From Nautilus pompilius (taxonomy: Eukaryota; Mollusca; Cephalopoda; Nautilida; Nautilidae): a DNA stretch of 64,000 nucleotides. The position numbers and the translations under genes were made by a program. The stretch spans positions 200,001-264,000 of the forward strand of contig JACATO010000212.1 of NCBI GenBank assembly GCA_018389105.1, written 5' to 3'. Below the pieces are notes generated by a model. It saw only the letters and a program-made list of their open reading frames with translations. It was not told the DNA's origin and made no database searches. Below, piece by piece: positions 36,594-48,530 of the stretch (the stretch's first letter is position 1; every line of letters starts with the position of its first letter).

Positions 36594-39500
36594 GATTTCC
36601 AAACCATTTGCTTGGTTTGAAGAAAGCAAGAAAGATGAAGATAAGGGTGAATTGCACTAAGAATGTAGACACAATTATGGATATTTGTACTCCTTTGAAA
36701 ACCGAAAATAAAGCTTATGCAAGGAAAACCAACAGACGTTTGCTTTTTGGGATGGTGCTGTGGGAGACGCCTTTCTATGCCATCACGAAATCTTTGCGGT
36801 TGCACAGTGAAATGCTGATAGCTTCTAAGTAAGTAGGTTTAGACGTGCTCTATAACTAAAAGAATTACACAAAGAATATAACCTTACTCGTAGAAGCCAC
36901 TATCTTTAGCATGCTATGTTTTTGCTCTTGGACCAGGCCACTAGAATCAGATTTCCTGCGGTTGAGAACAGCCATTTTCGTCTCATATAAAGCCAGAGAT
37001 CAGTTGGTAGATTTATCTTCGCATCAGTAACACGCATTTTTACCGTATTTTGATGTTCGATTGAATCTGGCCTGACCAAGTTTTCATTAGGGTAATATAT
37101 CATATCCTCATATAATACTGTCGATATAATTTAAATTAAAGACGCCGATTAATCCATTAAAAAAAAAATTTTTTTTTTTCTTTACCAGATTTAAAAATCC
37201 TAACTGTCTTAAGCTTAACATCTGTCGTAACTTAGACGTCGTAACTCGAATTTAGACACGGAGTCCAAATGACACGTAATTTATTATTCTCATATCTTAA
37301 AATCCGTGTCGTGTGCCTGGAGTCGGGTCGCCTTACTAAAACAAGACGCCAGATCTAACCCGGACTGAGAAAAACTGATTTTTCTGCCATATCTTTGACG
37401 CGAAGATTTCTGCGGAATCAATTATTTTCTTTGTTCTTAATTAATAATTAATTTAAATAAATTATGTAAAAGTGAACTCTTCTTAATTCTACCAGAACTA
37501 TTAGAAAACAAATAATAAATTATATGATGCAACCTTCACCCCGCTCCTCCCCTTTTTTTTCCTTTGAGAAAAATCTTCTAATATTTTGGGATCCATATTT
37601 TCTGTATTTTAAAATTTAATTGTTGACTTTATTCAAGCGTATTAAGCTACTCCCGATAAAATAATCATTCGAAACTAATTTCTGAAGTAACACGACATAT
37701 ACTTTACTTATTTAATCAGTTTTAATAATTTCAACTCTTTCTTGCTTTTTTTTTAAAGATCTATTAATTGCCAGTTTTAAATAGCAATAATCCTCCCCCA
37801 CTTCCTACCGACCGATCTGGCTAAAAATTCTCGAATGATAATCGAACAGAGAAACAAACAAGAAAACAATGGAACCAAACACTTCATTTAATTTCGAAGT
37901 AAAGTCGTGTAAAGTTTAGTCAATGCCATATAAAGATGGGCTATACGTACTCTACTAAGTCAGTAAAAATTAAACATTTTGTCCCGTGTAAAACAAACAG
38001 AAAATCTTAAACTATTTATTTATTGTTTTAAAAATAATATTTAACATTTGTCAACTGTATATATTACAGACAACCCTCAATATATAATGTGTGTGTGTGT
38101 GTGTGTCAGTTGTTTTAAAGAACAGTTGCTTGCAATAAAATCTTGAGAGCAATAAAACTTACAAGTCAAACTATATATTTGACGTCATGGGAAAATGAAA
38201 GTGACGAATAACGTTCAAAAACGCTACGTTGGTTCTGGAATGGCCACCGCGCACACAATACTTCCATCGATTCATTTTACACATTTCTTTCTTTATAATT
38301 ATTGAAATGATGAATTAGTAATAAAGATTTTTCATAATAAGCATTTCCTTGATGGAGAAAAAAACTTGGGGTTTGTATAATAAATAATACATCGGCTCGT
38401 TCAAATGATTTCTCCAGGCAGTAAGGTACCAATGCTCACATGAAAACACAGGTGATAAGGTAGTAAATGTTGAAGGTGTAACGCAGACGGTTTGGTAAAT
38501 GAACAGGTGATCGGGCGATAAATCTTTTGTTATTCCCATTGTGACCTGTGCTTGTAGTTGCCAGAAAGTGGAATTGTTGTCGATATGTCTTCAGTAACAT
38601 ACAAGTTTTTGAAAAAAACAACATCTTTAAATGACTAAGTTAAGTGCATATGATTACTTTTAAGTAGCATTAAAGTATTATATATTCTTTTTTTAAGGCA
38701 AAATAAATTCTCTTTCATGTCAACATGACAACAGCTTGATACGATCTGTTTTTTTTATATTAGTTTAATCTGCCTAATTAATATGTCGTATACCGATCTC
38801 TGCAATGGAAATATTATTTTTACAAGGGACACAACCCAAGTGGAAAAGTGGTAATGCCGTGGTTATCCGCTAAAATTCGTTGTTTATCCTGCGCCCCGAG
38901 GGGCTCAGTATTCCAACTTTGGCAAAAACAACACCTACTATAGCTCTTCATTTCAAGGTGTTGGAGGAACGCAGCCTAACCGAGCACCACTGTTTCGATT
39001 TCCACAGGGCTGCTGTACTAAGTACTTCTAATGCAGTCATATTATTTTTGGAGAGGCAGCTATAAAGTAATACAGTAGTATACATTAATAAATGCGCCAA
39101 TTCTAATATTGTTTTGATAAATAAAATGCATAAATGATAAATCAGAAACAAATTAAATATTTCTACACTTAAACGGAATCGTGATCCAGCAGTTTAATTG
39201 TAAACAAATGCAATATTAACAAGATACATTTTCTCCCAGTCCAAATAATGTTTAAAAACGTTTTCGTGAAGAATACTACGTGTTGCAGTGTTTTGAAAGC
39301 TGATCCCACTTCTCTCCTAGCTGAACACGAGTTCTCCCGCCTTTCCTAATTGTAAATATGAAATTTTGGGGCGATCAACTTCCAGCCGAGTTCCACCATC
39401 GACTTCTTCTGCCTTGCATTGTGGGAAAGTTTTACTTATTGCTATCGGATGTGTGCATCTATCTATCCTTGTTTTAACTAATAATACCACGGCAAAACTA

Positions 39501-41539
39501 CGACCTGCTTCCGCTATAAGACTTTACTGCAAAGACCGGTAGAATTTCCTGGGTCGAGAGCTTGCTATTAAAGAGCAGGCATCATCTTATAAATGTGACT
39601 GAAAATTGACATATTCACCGCGCTGGGTACGGTTTGACATGCGGGGGCAATGATTTAACACTCAAACGTACAATAAAGAAAGCACAAATATATCGAGTAA
39701 ACTCCTGTCAAGAGATTATTCATAATCCTAATCCTATACAAATCATAAATGAAATTAACGTGCCACAGTGGTGCACACAGTTTAAACATATATTATTAAT
39801 AATTTGGTTTCGAGGTCACAGATACTGGTAATAAATTATCAACTGTGTCTCAAAATAACCGAGTAAATGATTCTATAATAACACTTTAAAAGCCGATACT
39901 CGCTGTTTTTGCGATGTCAGAACCTATACGAAAGCCATTTTCCAGGAAAACTAGCAGAATCATAATGTGTAAGAAGTCATTTTTTAATCTTCTTGACAGG
40001 AGAGCTACTGGGTCACCTATTAACAAATATCAAAATTTTAAAATTTACTAGATTCTCCAGACAATTGACGACAATTTATTATTTTTGCGTTTAAATTTTT
40101 AAAAACGTTTTACAGCTTCAAAAAATTAAGTAGGCGTTTACTAAAAGATCTGTAATACGTTAAATTTGTATTAAATGCAGATGCCTAATGTATATGGTTA
40201 ATTTTTCGACCTCAATAAATTTATCCTCTTAACAGTTTTCACATTATTGCGCTAAATTACGGTTTAAAAAAAAAGAAGTTGTTCTAATTTTCATGATCTA
40301 AGACTTTTATATTGAAACAAGTGATACTCACCGCATGTTGACGTCCACCGAGATTTTCCGAGCTGGCCCTATTAAAAAGCTACAATGGTTAGTCATTTCA
40401 GTATGTTTTCAATCAAATTCTAACTATTAATAAAGTAACAACTTGAAAGGTAAAGGTGCATAAATTGGAAGTAGAACACGAGAAAAGACGTTTCAGAATA
40501 TACTGTTGAGTAAAGTAAACAGGATATTAATAAAATAATGACGAACATCAAAGAATTTTCTAAAGAATATGATAATTAATTGTCAGATTAGAGAGAGGAC
40601 AAGAAAACGGAGAGTTGTGGCTTCCAAAACATTTTTGTTGATACGACTTTCACTTGACCTGCAAGAGCTTTCGTCCACATGGAAACGTTTGCTAATATGT
40701 AGCCGGACATCTTTAAAAATAAGTTGAAACTAAATTATTTCTTCCTATTTACGTTGTATAGAAGGCTTAATTTAAAGTTGCATCTCAATGACGTCTCAAT
40801 CAAATTTTCGCTAAACAACAATAACAAAATGACTTTTTTTTACATTTAGTTAAACCTCCAACATTGTTTTTCTTTCTTTTTTTCTCTTCTGATTATATTT
40901 ACTGCGGGTCTCTGTATCTGTGTTCGTCCTGTGGCAGATGGGCCATGAACGTAGTAATGACGTCAAATCTTCCAGCCAGACAGAGAGAGAGAGAGAGAGG
41001 CCTACTCGCGTGTTTTCGTTTTCTAAAAGCTAGAAGACCATGGAAACCATTAGCCGTATGTATAGTAGCTCTCTTGTGCATGCAAATGACTTGTAACTCT
41101 AGGTGTCAGTTTAGGGGCGTAGATTCAGTAAACTAGCTATTCGTTATCTACTTTGAACTTTTAAGCAACAAAAAAATCTGGTTTTAATGACTACGTATGG
41201 AGATCATACGGACAATGGAAATATCAAAATTATTTGGCTACTAGTGGAAATGGTTGCAATACATTTATACACAATTCCCAAATTTCATCAAAAGGCTGCT
41301 CAAAAGTATGCGACGCAAAATATTAGTTTTCATCTTTTAATTCTTTCAAGGCTATTCTATTTATTACATTTCCTGTTTATGTGATTATAATATGTTTGCG
41401 CATTAACTGTTATTCGTGATCTTTCTAATTTGTTTCCAGAATTTTGCATCGGTTCTTTGTATACATAGAGCATTTAATAATTAATTATACAAATGGACAA
41501 AGGTTATCATTACAGAATATAAAGAACCACATAGTCTCA
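36594..41539. other. Intergenic or intronic DNA with scattered CRE palindromes
   Basis: AT-rich. TGACGTCA occurs at 38180-38187 and 40958-40965. A short TG run is at about 38089-38106 and a short AG run near 40980-40999. No exon beyond the tentative frame at 36569-36828 could be supported. Confidence 0.4.
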
Positions 41540-41547
41540 TAATAATA

Positions 41548-41582
<35 letters not shown>

Positions 41583-41587
41583 TATAA

Positions 41588-41619
<32 letters not shown>

Positions 41620-41627
41620 TAATAATA

Positions 41628-41669
<42 letters not shown>
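41540..41669. repeat. (AAT)n microsatellite
   Basis: AAT run with several phase slips and one CAA substitution. Confidence 0.96.
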
Positions 41670-41671
<2 letters not shown>

Positions 41672-42226
41672 CACTTTAAATATGGCAGAATAAATATAAG
41701 CGGATATCAAAGTTAGAAAAAGCTTTCTTTTTATTTAAATATATAGTGAAAAGAAAATGCAGACAAAAACAATGGTTTATTGCCAGGATATAAAAAATTT
41801 TCTTAAAAATCTACACCTTTGACCGATGTTCAATTTGTTTTTTTTTTATAAAAAAGATTAATATTTTTTGCTACTTTCTATGGTTACATGAACAGAGATG
41901 TTAGATGAATTGCATACTTTAGCAAAACTCTTGATTTTTAGATAAAGTTTATTTCTTGATTTTCTCTAACCTTATACTTCTTACAGTTTAGATTTGTATT
42001 GTTTTTATTGTTCCCCATTGCCAGTGGCATTAGCTAAGAGTATCAGATATATATGAAAGTAAGCCTGTATATATTAAATTTATTATCTTTCAGCAAATTT
42101 TTTTGCGTCTAAGTTTCTACTTTTTCGGTTTCAATAGAGAACTCTCGAACGTACGCACTCTCTCGCCATACACAAACAACACGTCAGCATGAAAAGTGCA
42201 CATAAATTGTATTTAACTTCCATTGC

Positions 42227-42231
<5 letters not shown>

Positions 42232-42260
<29 letters not shown>
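42232..42260. repeat. (GA)n run leading into the CRE array
   Basis: About 28 bp of GA dinucleotides immediately upstream of the first TGACGTCA. The same AGAGAG sequence separates and follows the CRE units. Confidence 0.93.
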
Positions 42261-42262
<2 letters not shown>

Positions 42263-42376
42263 TGACGTCAGTAGAGAGAGGTATGACGTCAGTATGGGGA
42301 GAGATATGACGTCAGTAGAGAGAGGTATGACGTCAGTATGGGGAGAGATATGACGTCAGTAGAGAGAGAGAGAGAG
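42261..42376. promoter_or_regulatory. Tandem array of five perfect CRE palindromes
   Basis: TGACGTCA occurs at 42263, 42284, 42307, 42328 and 42351 (start positions). Spacing alternates 21, 23, 21, 23 bp, so the true repeat unit is 44 bp: ATATGACGTCAGTAGAGAGAG and then GTATGACGTCAGTATGGGGAG. Every CRE is followed by GTA. All five cores are unmutated although each contains a CpG. A two-turn spacing places all the sites on roughly the same face of the helix. CREB/ATF binding is expected from the motif. The regulated gene, if any, is not seen. Confidence 0.8.
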
Positions 42377-42459
42377 AAACTGGTAGGACAACGAGTTGTA
42401 AGAAGGCGCCATGTCTTATTCTATCCGGACAGGTATGAAAACACCTTCCGGAAAACTAA

Positions 42460-42690
42460 AAGATGCTGCTGCTCCTGCTGTTGAGCGACTTGGACTTCCG
42501 AACAAGGCTCTTTCAATGGCATTGCATCCCGTAATGACAAGTGGCCTGTTGTTCTCTGTCGAGTCCTCCTCGTGATTGAGAGACGTTCGTCGAGCCGACA
42601 AGCGACCCGGTCCACCCGACACCGCTCCCCCCAAGGACCCGGGAGGTCGCTCTCGCGTCGGGTTGCTGCTCCTGCCGACCCACTGCAGCC
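42460..42690 (-). mobile_element. GC-rich dispersed retroposon with CAA/CAG-like tail, copy 2
   Basis: Sister copy of 12458-12680. It retains TTGGACTTCCGAAC, GACAAGTGGCCTGTT, GATTGAGAGACG and GGTCGCTCTCGCGTCGGG in order, with small indels. The tail on the minus strand is CAACAGCAGGAGCAGCAGCA, a mutated version of the (CAA)n tail in copy 1. Minus-strand open frames of 85-106 codons cross it. They are not conserved as frames between the two copies because the indels differ, so it is not called as coding. Confidence 0.7.
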
Positions 42691-43468
42691 GGCCGACAAG
42701 TCCACAAAGACATTCCGAAGCGGCCGACCGTAACATTTTTTTTTTTATTTCCTGTTAACCATTCCACCAAAAAAAAAAGGGGGGCTCGAGGATCGACCAG
42801 CGAGCGTCACCCGGTCCCTTTCTTAAGGAAACAGACCAGAACAAAGCCCGGCCAAATAACAACGCTAAACACTAAAATCGGCCAAGACCCCTGTCGCATC
42901 TTCAAAATGCTCGGGGATTCTCCCTCAGCTGTAACAGCTCGTACGTGTTAACTGGGCCGGATCTGCTCGTGGCATCAAACCAACCCCTGGAAAGATTTAT
43001 ATCCGTCGCTAGAAAAACAAAAACAAAAACAGGATCAAATAAAATAGTTATGCTAATTTCCCATGCGGAGGGGGTTAGTTTTGCTGACTGACAGACAGAC
43101 GCCACGAACAAGAACTGAACGCACGCTTTACGAATGAAGCTATCTCTTAGAAACATCTCATTTAGAAGATAAAATACAAATGAGACGGAGGCTCCTTCCT
43201 GTGCCTCCTAACAACGGAGTTCATTACGGTCAGCGGGTGCAAGTCGTCCGTGTGTTCATTTTTAAAACTTAATTACTTTTTGTTTGCTCTCGTTTTTTAA
43301 AAACTTTTCTCTACTGCAATATTGCAGCCCATCCAGGAGAATAAAAATCAGTGTCATTACGACGGTTCTCTTTCATTTTCATTGATTAATAGGATTAAAA
43401 TGGAGTATACGGCTGCAGAATTATTTAGAAGAAAAAAAAATAGAGATTTAGTGAATAAAGTAATCGCA
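42691..43468. other. GC-moderate DNA, nothing recognised
   Basis: Continues CpG-rich to about 43240 with poly-A and poly-T tracts near 42738 and 42768. A minus frame at 42902-43156 has no family resemblance. Confidence 0.4.
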
Positions 43469-43710
43469 AGGCGGCGCTGTGGTCCTGCAGTTGGTCTGCT
43501 AGACTGCTAAGGCCGAGAGCCCGAAATATATTTCCAGTCGAGGACAGACTCGGTTTGACAAACCTTTCTGGCCCGGCTTCTTTTCACTCTTTATATGCCG
43601 GCCACGTGGATTTCCTTCCGCATCTAAACACGAAGAGTTCCAGCAGGGGCTGGCTGGTGTCTCTTTCAACACACCCGGCGTAGAAAGATTATGGGAGCCG
43701 GCCAGTGAAG
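43469..43710 (+). mobile_element. tRNA-derived SINE-like retroposon
   Basis: Head: AAGGCGGCGCTGTGGTCCTG and then TCTGCTAGACTGCTAAGGC. It is the plus-strand equivalent of the head at 6.2 kb and shares the ACTGCTAAGG word with the 17.9-kb copy. The B-box region is degenerate. The body contains CGGTTTGACAAACC and GGCCACGTGGA, shared with the fragment at 6467-6660, and CTTCCGCATCTAAACACGAA, shared with the minus-strand copy at 6.0-6.2 kb. This copy therefore links the two 6-kb pieces as one family. Confidence 0.65.
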
Positions 43711-46700
43711 TGTCCCCTTTATTTTTAGTTTCTCTTGAATCATGGATGGTGATCGAAGACTGTCGACCTTCGAATGGGAGATGACTGGCACTGATGAAGA
43801 TCGTAAACGGTTAATTAAAATGTACAGGCATTTATACTCGTATAGTGCTTTTTCCCTATAACTCTTGGCCTTGGAGGAAAATTCCTACGTCATAATGACC
43901 TCCTGTAGCGCCCCTTCCGTTTATCAAGAACGGAAAACGAGTGCTATAAAAGGTATGCCTGTAATTACATATAATTATAGTATAATTCTTTTAATCCGGG
44001 AGGTACTGGACCACATAGGTCCAAGATTAGGTAATGTGCCGTTTTATATCCACATAGTTAAATAATGAATAATTTATCTATAGTAGAGGAAATCACAATA
44101 ACAATAGCTCATCTATAATAGTAATGCATGGTAAAACATAATAAACATTTCTGTAATAGCAATTCACCTAAATTAAGTGAAGAATGAACAGTACAGTGTG
44201 TAGCAGATGGTGGCTTTCCTGATGTACGTTACTTGTAGGGATAAATACACTGTATGTAAGCCTAATGTTATCAAAAATCTGTTGCTTTTCATTCCACAGC
44301 TGGTTTAAGGGCTATTCTTTGACGACATTATAAAATAATTAAGAGAAATGAATGTTTATTGGAGAAATAAATAATGTAAAATGTTTTCACAGAGCTTTAA
44401 ATATCCAAACACATGCACCAGCAAGCGCAGGATGATGAATGGTTCATAGTGCCACCTAGCGGTGATAAATTACACTAATGGTTCCGGCGAAACTAAAGTA
44501 CCCGATTAAATAAACTTTACTGTGGTAACGACAATATTCAGAATGCTCGAACGTGAATCGCACAACAGGTATTGGCTAAAACGCCAAATCTAAACACTTT
44601 TCTTATTTTTTTTTAAAAATTTGTTAATATATTGTACTTTTATTCATGTTTAAGTTTGGTTTTACAACATCTCAAGGTTCTCTAACGAATAGTTAAAATA
44701 AGCTCGGAAGTTGTGTTTAAATTCGCGCTGTCTATTTTTGTATCAAGTGAGAGAAATACAAACTAATTTCTAAAAATAATTTAAAATGTTTATAACACGA
44801 CATGTTTAACGTTCTACGATGTAAAAATGTCAGAACTCTTTTAAGATCCATTAGTAAAATCTTGTTTTATAATACCCTATCTATATCATTAATCTCTATT
44901 GAATTTTAGTAAATTTACACTTTTTACACGTGGATGGTTGACGTCATATTTATCTTATTAAGAAGACTACAAACCGTTTGCACACGTCATCGTCGCGCCC
45001 TGCTGTAGGAATAGGTTATTGTGCATCACAGCTGTGACTGATGGAGTTCTGTTGATGTTGACCTCGCTGCCTTTTCTGCTCTCACTCTAGAAGTGCTTGA
45101 AAAATATCGGTTTTCGAAATATAAGTAGAACGGATTATTTCCTAGAAGCATTTATGATTACCAATTTTAGTATTGAAAAAGAAAATGGTGTGAAATATGT
45201 TAAAGTCGTGGAATTCAGTGTTTCTTTAACACTGACAGGTAAATTATCGATGATTATTGGACGGGCTGATCATCAGGAAATTTGTATTTTTAAGGCTTTT
45301 TCATCTGTCTTCTGTTGAAGATCGCCGTGAATCTAATGTCGTCGTCTACACAGATATCCCGCGGAAATTAGCATATAATCAAAAACGATTTTTTCTGTGA
45401 AAATTTTACCTTTCTTTCTTAACATTTGTTTGTTTTTTTTTGTTGCTGGAGACCAGATAAACAGGCGAAAAGATTCGCCATTTCTTTAACTGGCAGCAAA
45501 ATAGATTTTAAAGTCTACACTTGATCAATGTTTTATCGTCCCTTCTTAAGCAACCACTGACTTCTGATTGTTAATTATAATAACGTAAACGACCTAAACT
45601 AATTATTATTTTGTGTACCTGTTTTATATTACAAGCTAAAGGTCTAAATCTGGGGGTAAATCCAACTTGTTAAACCTCTTCTTTTAGAAGTTTTAAATTT
45701 ACCTTAGTATTATTAAATAGTCAATAATAAGAAACTGCTGTTAATCACAACGATACTGCTTTACCTGTTTTTAGAAAGCAAATATATGCAAAAATAAACT
45801 TATAAAGAAATTGACATTAAAAACGCCAGTAAGGAAGTTATCTAAGCTTTAATCACTACTGCTGATATGTATATTATCTATTTTAATGTTTTTATTATTG
45901 TTAATTAAGTGGATTTTCATTTACATCTTTTTTTTGAGAAAAAGAGCATCTAAATTGGAAAACTTCTGTTGCAAAAAGAACGGGTTCCTAAAGAATATTA
46001 ACAATTTTGGCTTTTTTGGTAAAAGTCATTGTATTATTAAACAATTTTTAAAGGATAATGGCGCATTACTAGTGAAAGATAACAAACTTTATATCATGAA
46101 ACCAAATGATATCAGTAGAAAAAGCCAACTTGTTTTTGAAGGAACTTGCATATTTGTCGAAATAAACTCACTTTTGAGCCAGAACACAATCCTTAGGGGA
46201 TTACCAAACTAGCAGGATAAATGAGGTAACACAACATAAATGGAAATGGTGTTGAGTTTACAGAACTTCTTTAAAAGCGTAAGATTTATTGTAATTTCCA
46301 GGTTTTCGCGAAGTAGCTCATTTACCATCGAATCTCGTGGCACTGACTATACCGAAACTGAGCGGTGGTTAACGTAAACTCATTGGTTATGTGCCCTGGA
46401 AAATAGCGAGACGTGAACAATATATTCAGTTTGCTGATATCCTTAAGATGCAAAAAAAAAAAAAAACAAAACAAAGAATATCCGAAAAAGGAAGACAGCA
46501 ACAACAACGAGAAAAACAACAGAAATTTTGTAAAAACGAACGAGAACACTAAAAATGCTCCTATTTAAATTTGGCAATGCGAACTTGACTGGTTACATAA
46601 AACCATGAACGCTAATTGTTTTAATAGCCTTGCTGCTGCAATTCTAATCAACGCAAAAGGAATCTAAATAAAGTACTATGACCTCAGATGGCAAAAACGA

Positions 46701-47659
46701 ATTAGATGTCAGCTTTATTCTACTCCAACCTTGGCGTCTTTACCTTTTCTGCAGATGTTTACGAGCACTTATTTTATACTTCTGAGTATTCTACATGCAA
46801 TTTAATAACATAATTAACAAAAATGTTGTTTCGAGCAAACATTAACAATAATTCATTACGTAATAGCATGTTTATTTATGGGGAAAACGTCGAATTTGTT
46901 ATGATACGCAACAAATTGTGTCCATCTACGTACCATTCAAGAATCTAAAGCATCTGTGCAATAACGATGATTCAGGTAATTGTATACATTAAAATTATAC
47001 ATGAACCAGATCCGAATTTTTAAATCAGTTTGTTCGAATTAAGTTTGAATTGTAATATACTGCAATCAGTAGAAAGCTTCGAAATTTGAGAATAAAACGA
47101 CAAATTCTCGGAATGTTTAATTAAAATAATAAACAATAAGAAACGTTCAAGCTTAAATAATGATAAACGAATTGCTTAATGCAAAAGTAATCTTTACATT
47201 TTATCAGCGTTAAACAGGTTGATATTAAATGTTAAGAATTAACAGAAATTGATTTATTAACACCTTTATGTATTTAATAAAAACAAAATGACAGTGGCAG
47301 TAGTGCTCTACTAAAGAGATGGCTCTCGGCTAGTTTTGACAGAGATGGAGTGAATAAATGAGCGCAGATATCATCTAAGTTCAGTATAGTCTGGGAAAAC
47401 ATTATTCCCTACGCACCTTAAAAGACAGGATGGAATGTTCGGTGTTTAAATTGTCGTTTTGCAACGAAGCCTTGGCTAGTCAGTCTGGCCCACTTAGTAA
47501 TTTTCAATGTCAATGCAATTTTTAAAATATATAAAGCCAGGTAACAATCCTTTGGTTTTATCAAATATTTATTAACAAACCTGATAGAGAAAAATTATTT
47601 AAAATATTATATTAACAGAAATATATTAAAACTACAAGGTTCTTGTTTTATTATTAATA
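43711..47659. other. AT-rich intergenic DNA with one CRE palindrome
   Basis: TGACGTCA at 44939-44946. Open frames at 45097-45318 and 45886-46212 are AT-driven and match nothing I recognise. Confidence 0.4.
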
Positions 47660-48530
47660 TATTCACCAGTAATCTTTATTTTTCATCCCACCTGGCATTG
47701 TCTCGATTTTATTTCTGTCGTGCCGAAATATTTTCTCGTTTCCTTAATCATTTTTTTTTCCAATACATATTGTTCCATCACTGACCATATGTTCTCAATT
47801 AGACATAAAACTAGAGAATTCCTGGGCCATGTGCAATCAAATTGATGAAATTTATTGCTTTTCAACCGAGAAGAATTTCTTCACTGTATGGAATGATACT
47901 CTATCCTGTAGAAACCGAAGTTATCATAGATTAACTTTTTGGTAAGATTATCAAACTGATATCAGTACTTTCTGGATCCTTATAGGTTGGCGAAATACAT
48001 TTTGATTTAAATCTTTTATTTGATTTTTATGACTCACAAAGCGCCATGATTAAACAATAAATTTTTATCTGCGAATATCACAGTTATCCAATCTTCTGCT
48101 TACTAATTTTGAAGGTTTTTTTGTTTTTGTATGGCAGAAAATAATATTCTTTTTTTTTGCTGGGATAGGTAATTTGATTGAAGTCCATTTTTACCAAATG
48201 TATTCAAATATTCTAAAAGACTATCCTATATTTTCTTGACAATATTTTCTTCTAACCATCTACCTAATGTACCGCTTGAAGCAAACCTATCTTCTTCTTG
48301 AAAGTGTACCAGACTAGTTATTTCCTCGCTAAAAGGTTTATTTTTATCCATTTCATGTCTTAGAAGAAATGTATTCTTTTCCTTAATCATTCCAGAAATC
48401 TTGTCAACATTTCTTACTAGAGCACCATGTTTTTCAACAATTTCTGAACGTGTCGCGTCTGTTTCGACATATCTAGCAGTAAGGTCCTTACCACCATCAC
48501 TTACACATTCCACGCATATTTTCACAGTTC
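47660..48530 (-). pseudogene. Tc1/mariner-like transposase fossil
   Basis: Minus-strand fossil in several frames. The N-terminal part (48226-48525) ends with a helix-turn-helix-like EEDRFASSGTLGRWLEENIV. A central stretch reads AEDWITVIFADKNLLFNHG near 48045-48085, equivalent to the first catalytic motif W-x-x-V-x-F-S-DE. The C-terminal part (47683-47865) reads CTWPRNSLVLCLIENIWSVM, equivalent to the SPDLNPIE motif with the catalytic Glu kept. The second-Asp motif is not recognisable. Stops and frameshifts lie between the pieces, and terminal inverted repeats were not found. Confidence 0.75.

Noticed and set aside
42416-42770. Minus-strand frames of 85-106 codons
   Set aside because: They cross the dispersed GC-rich retroposon. 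Frame-changing indels between its two copies argue against coding.
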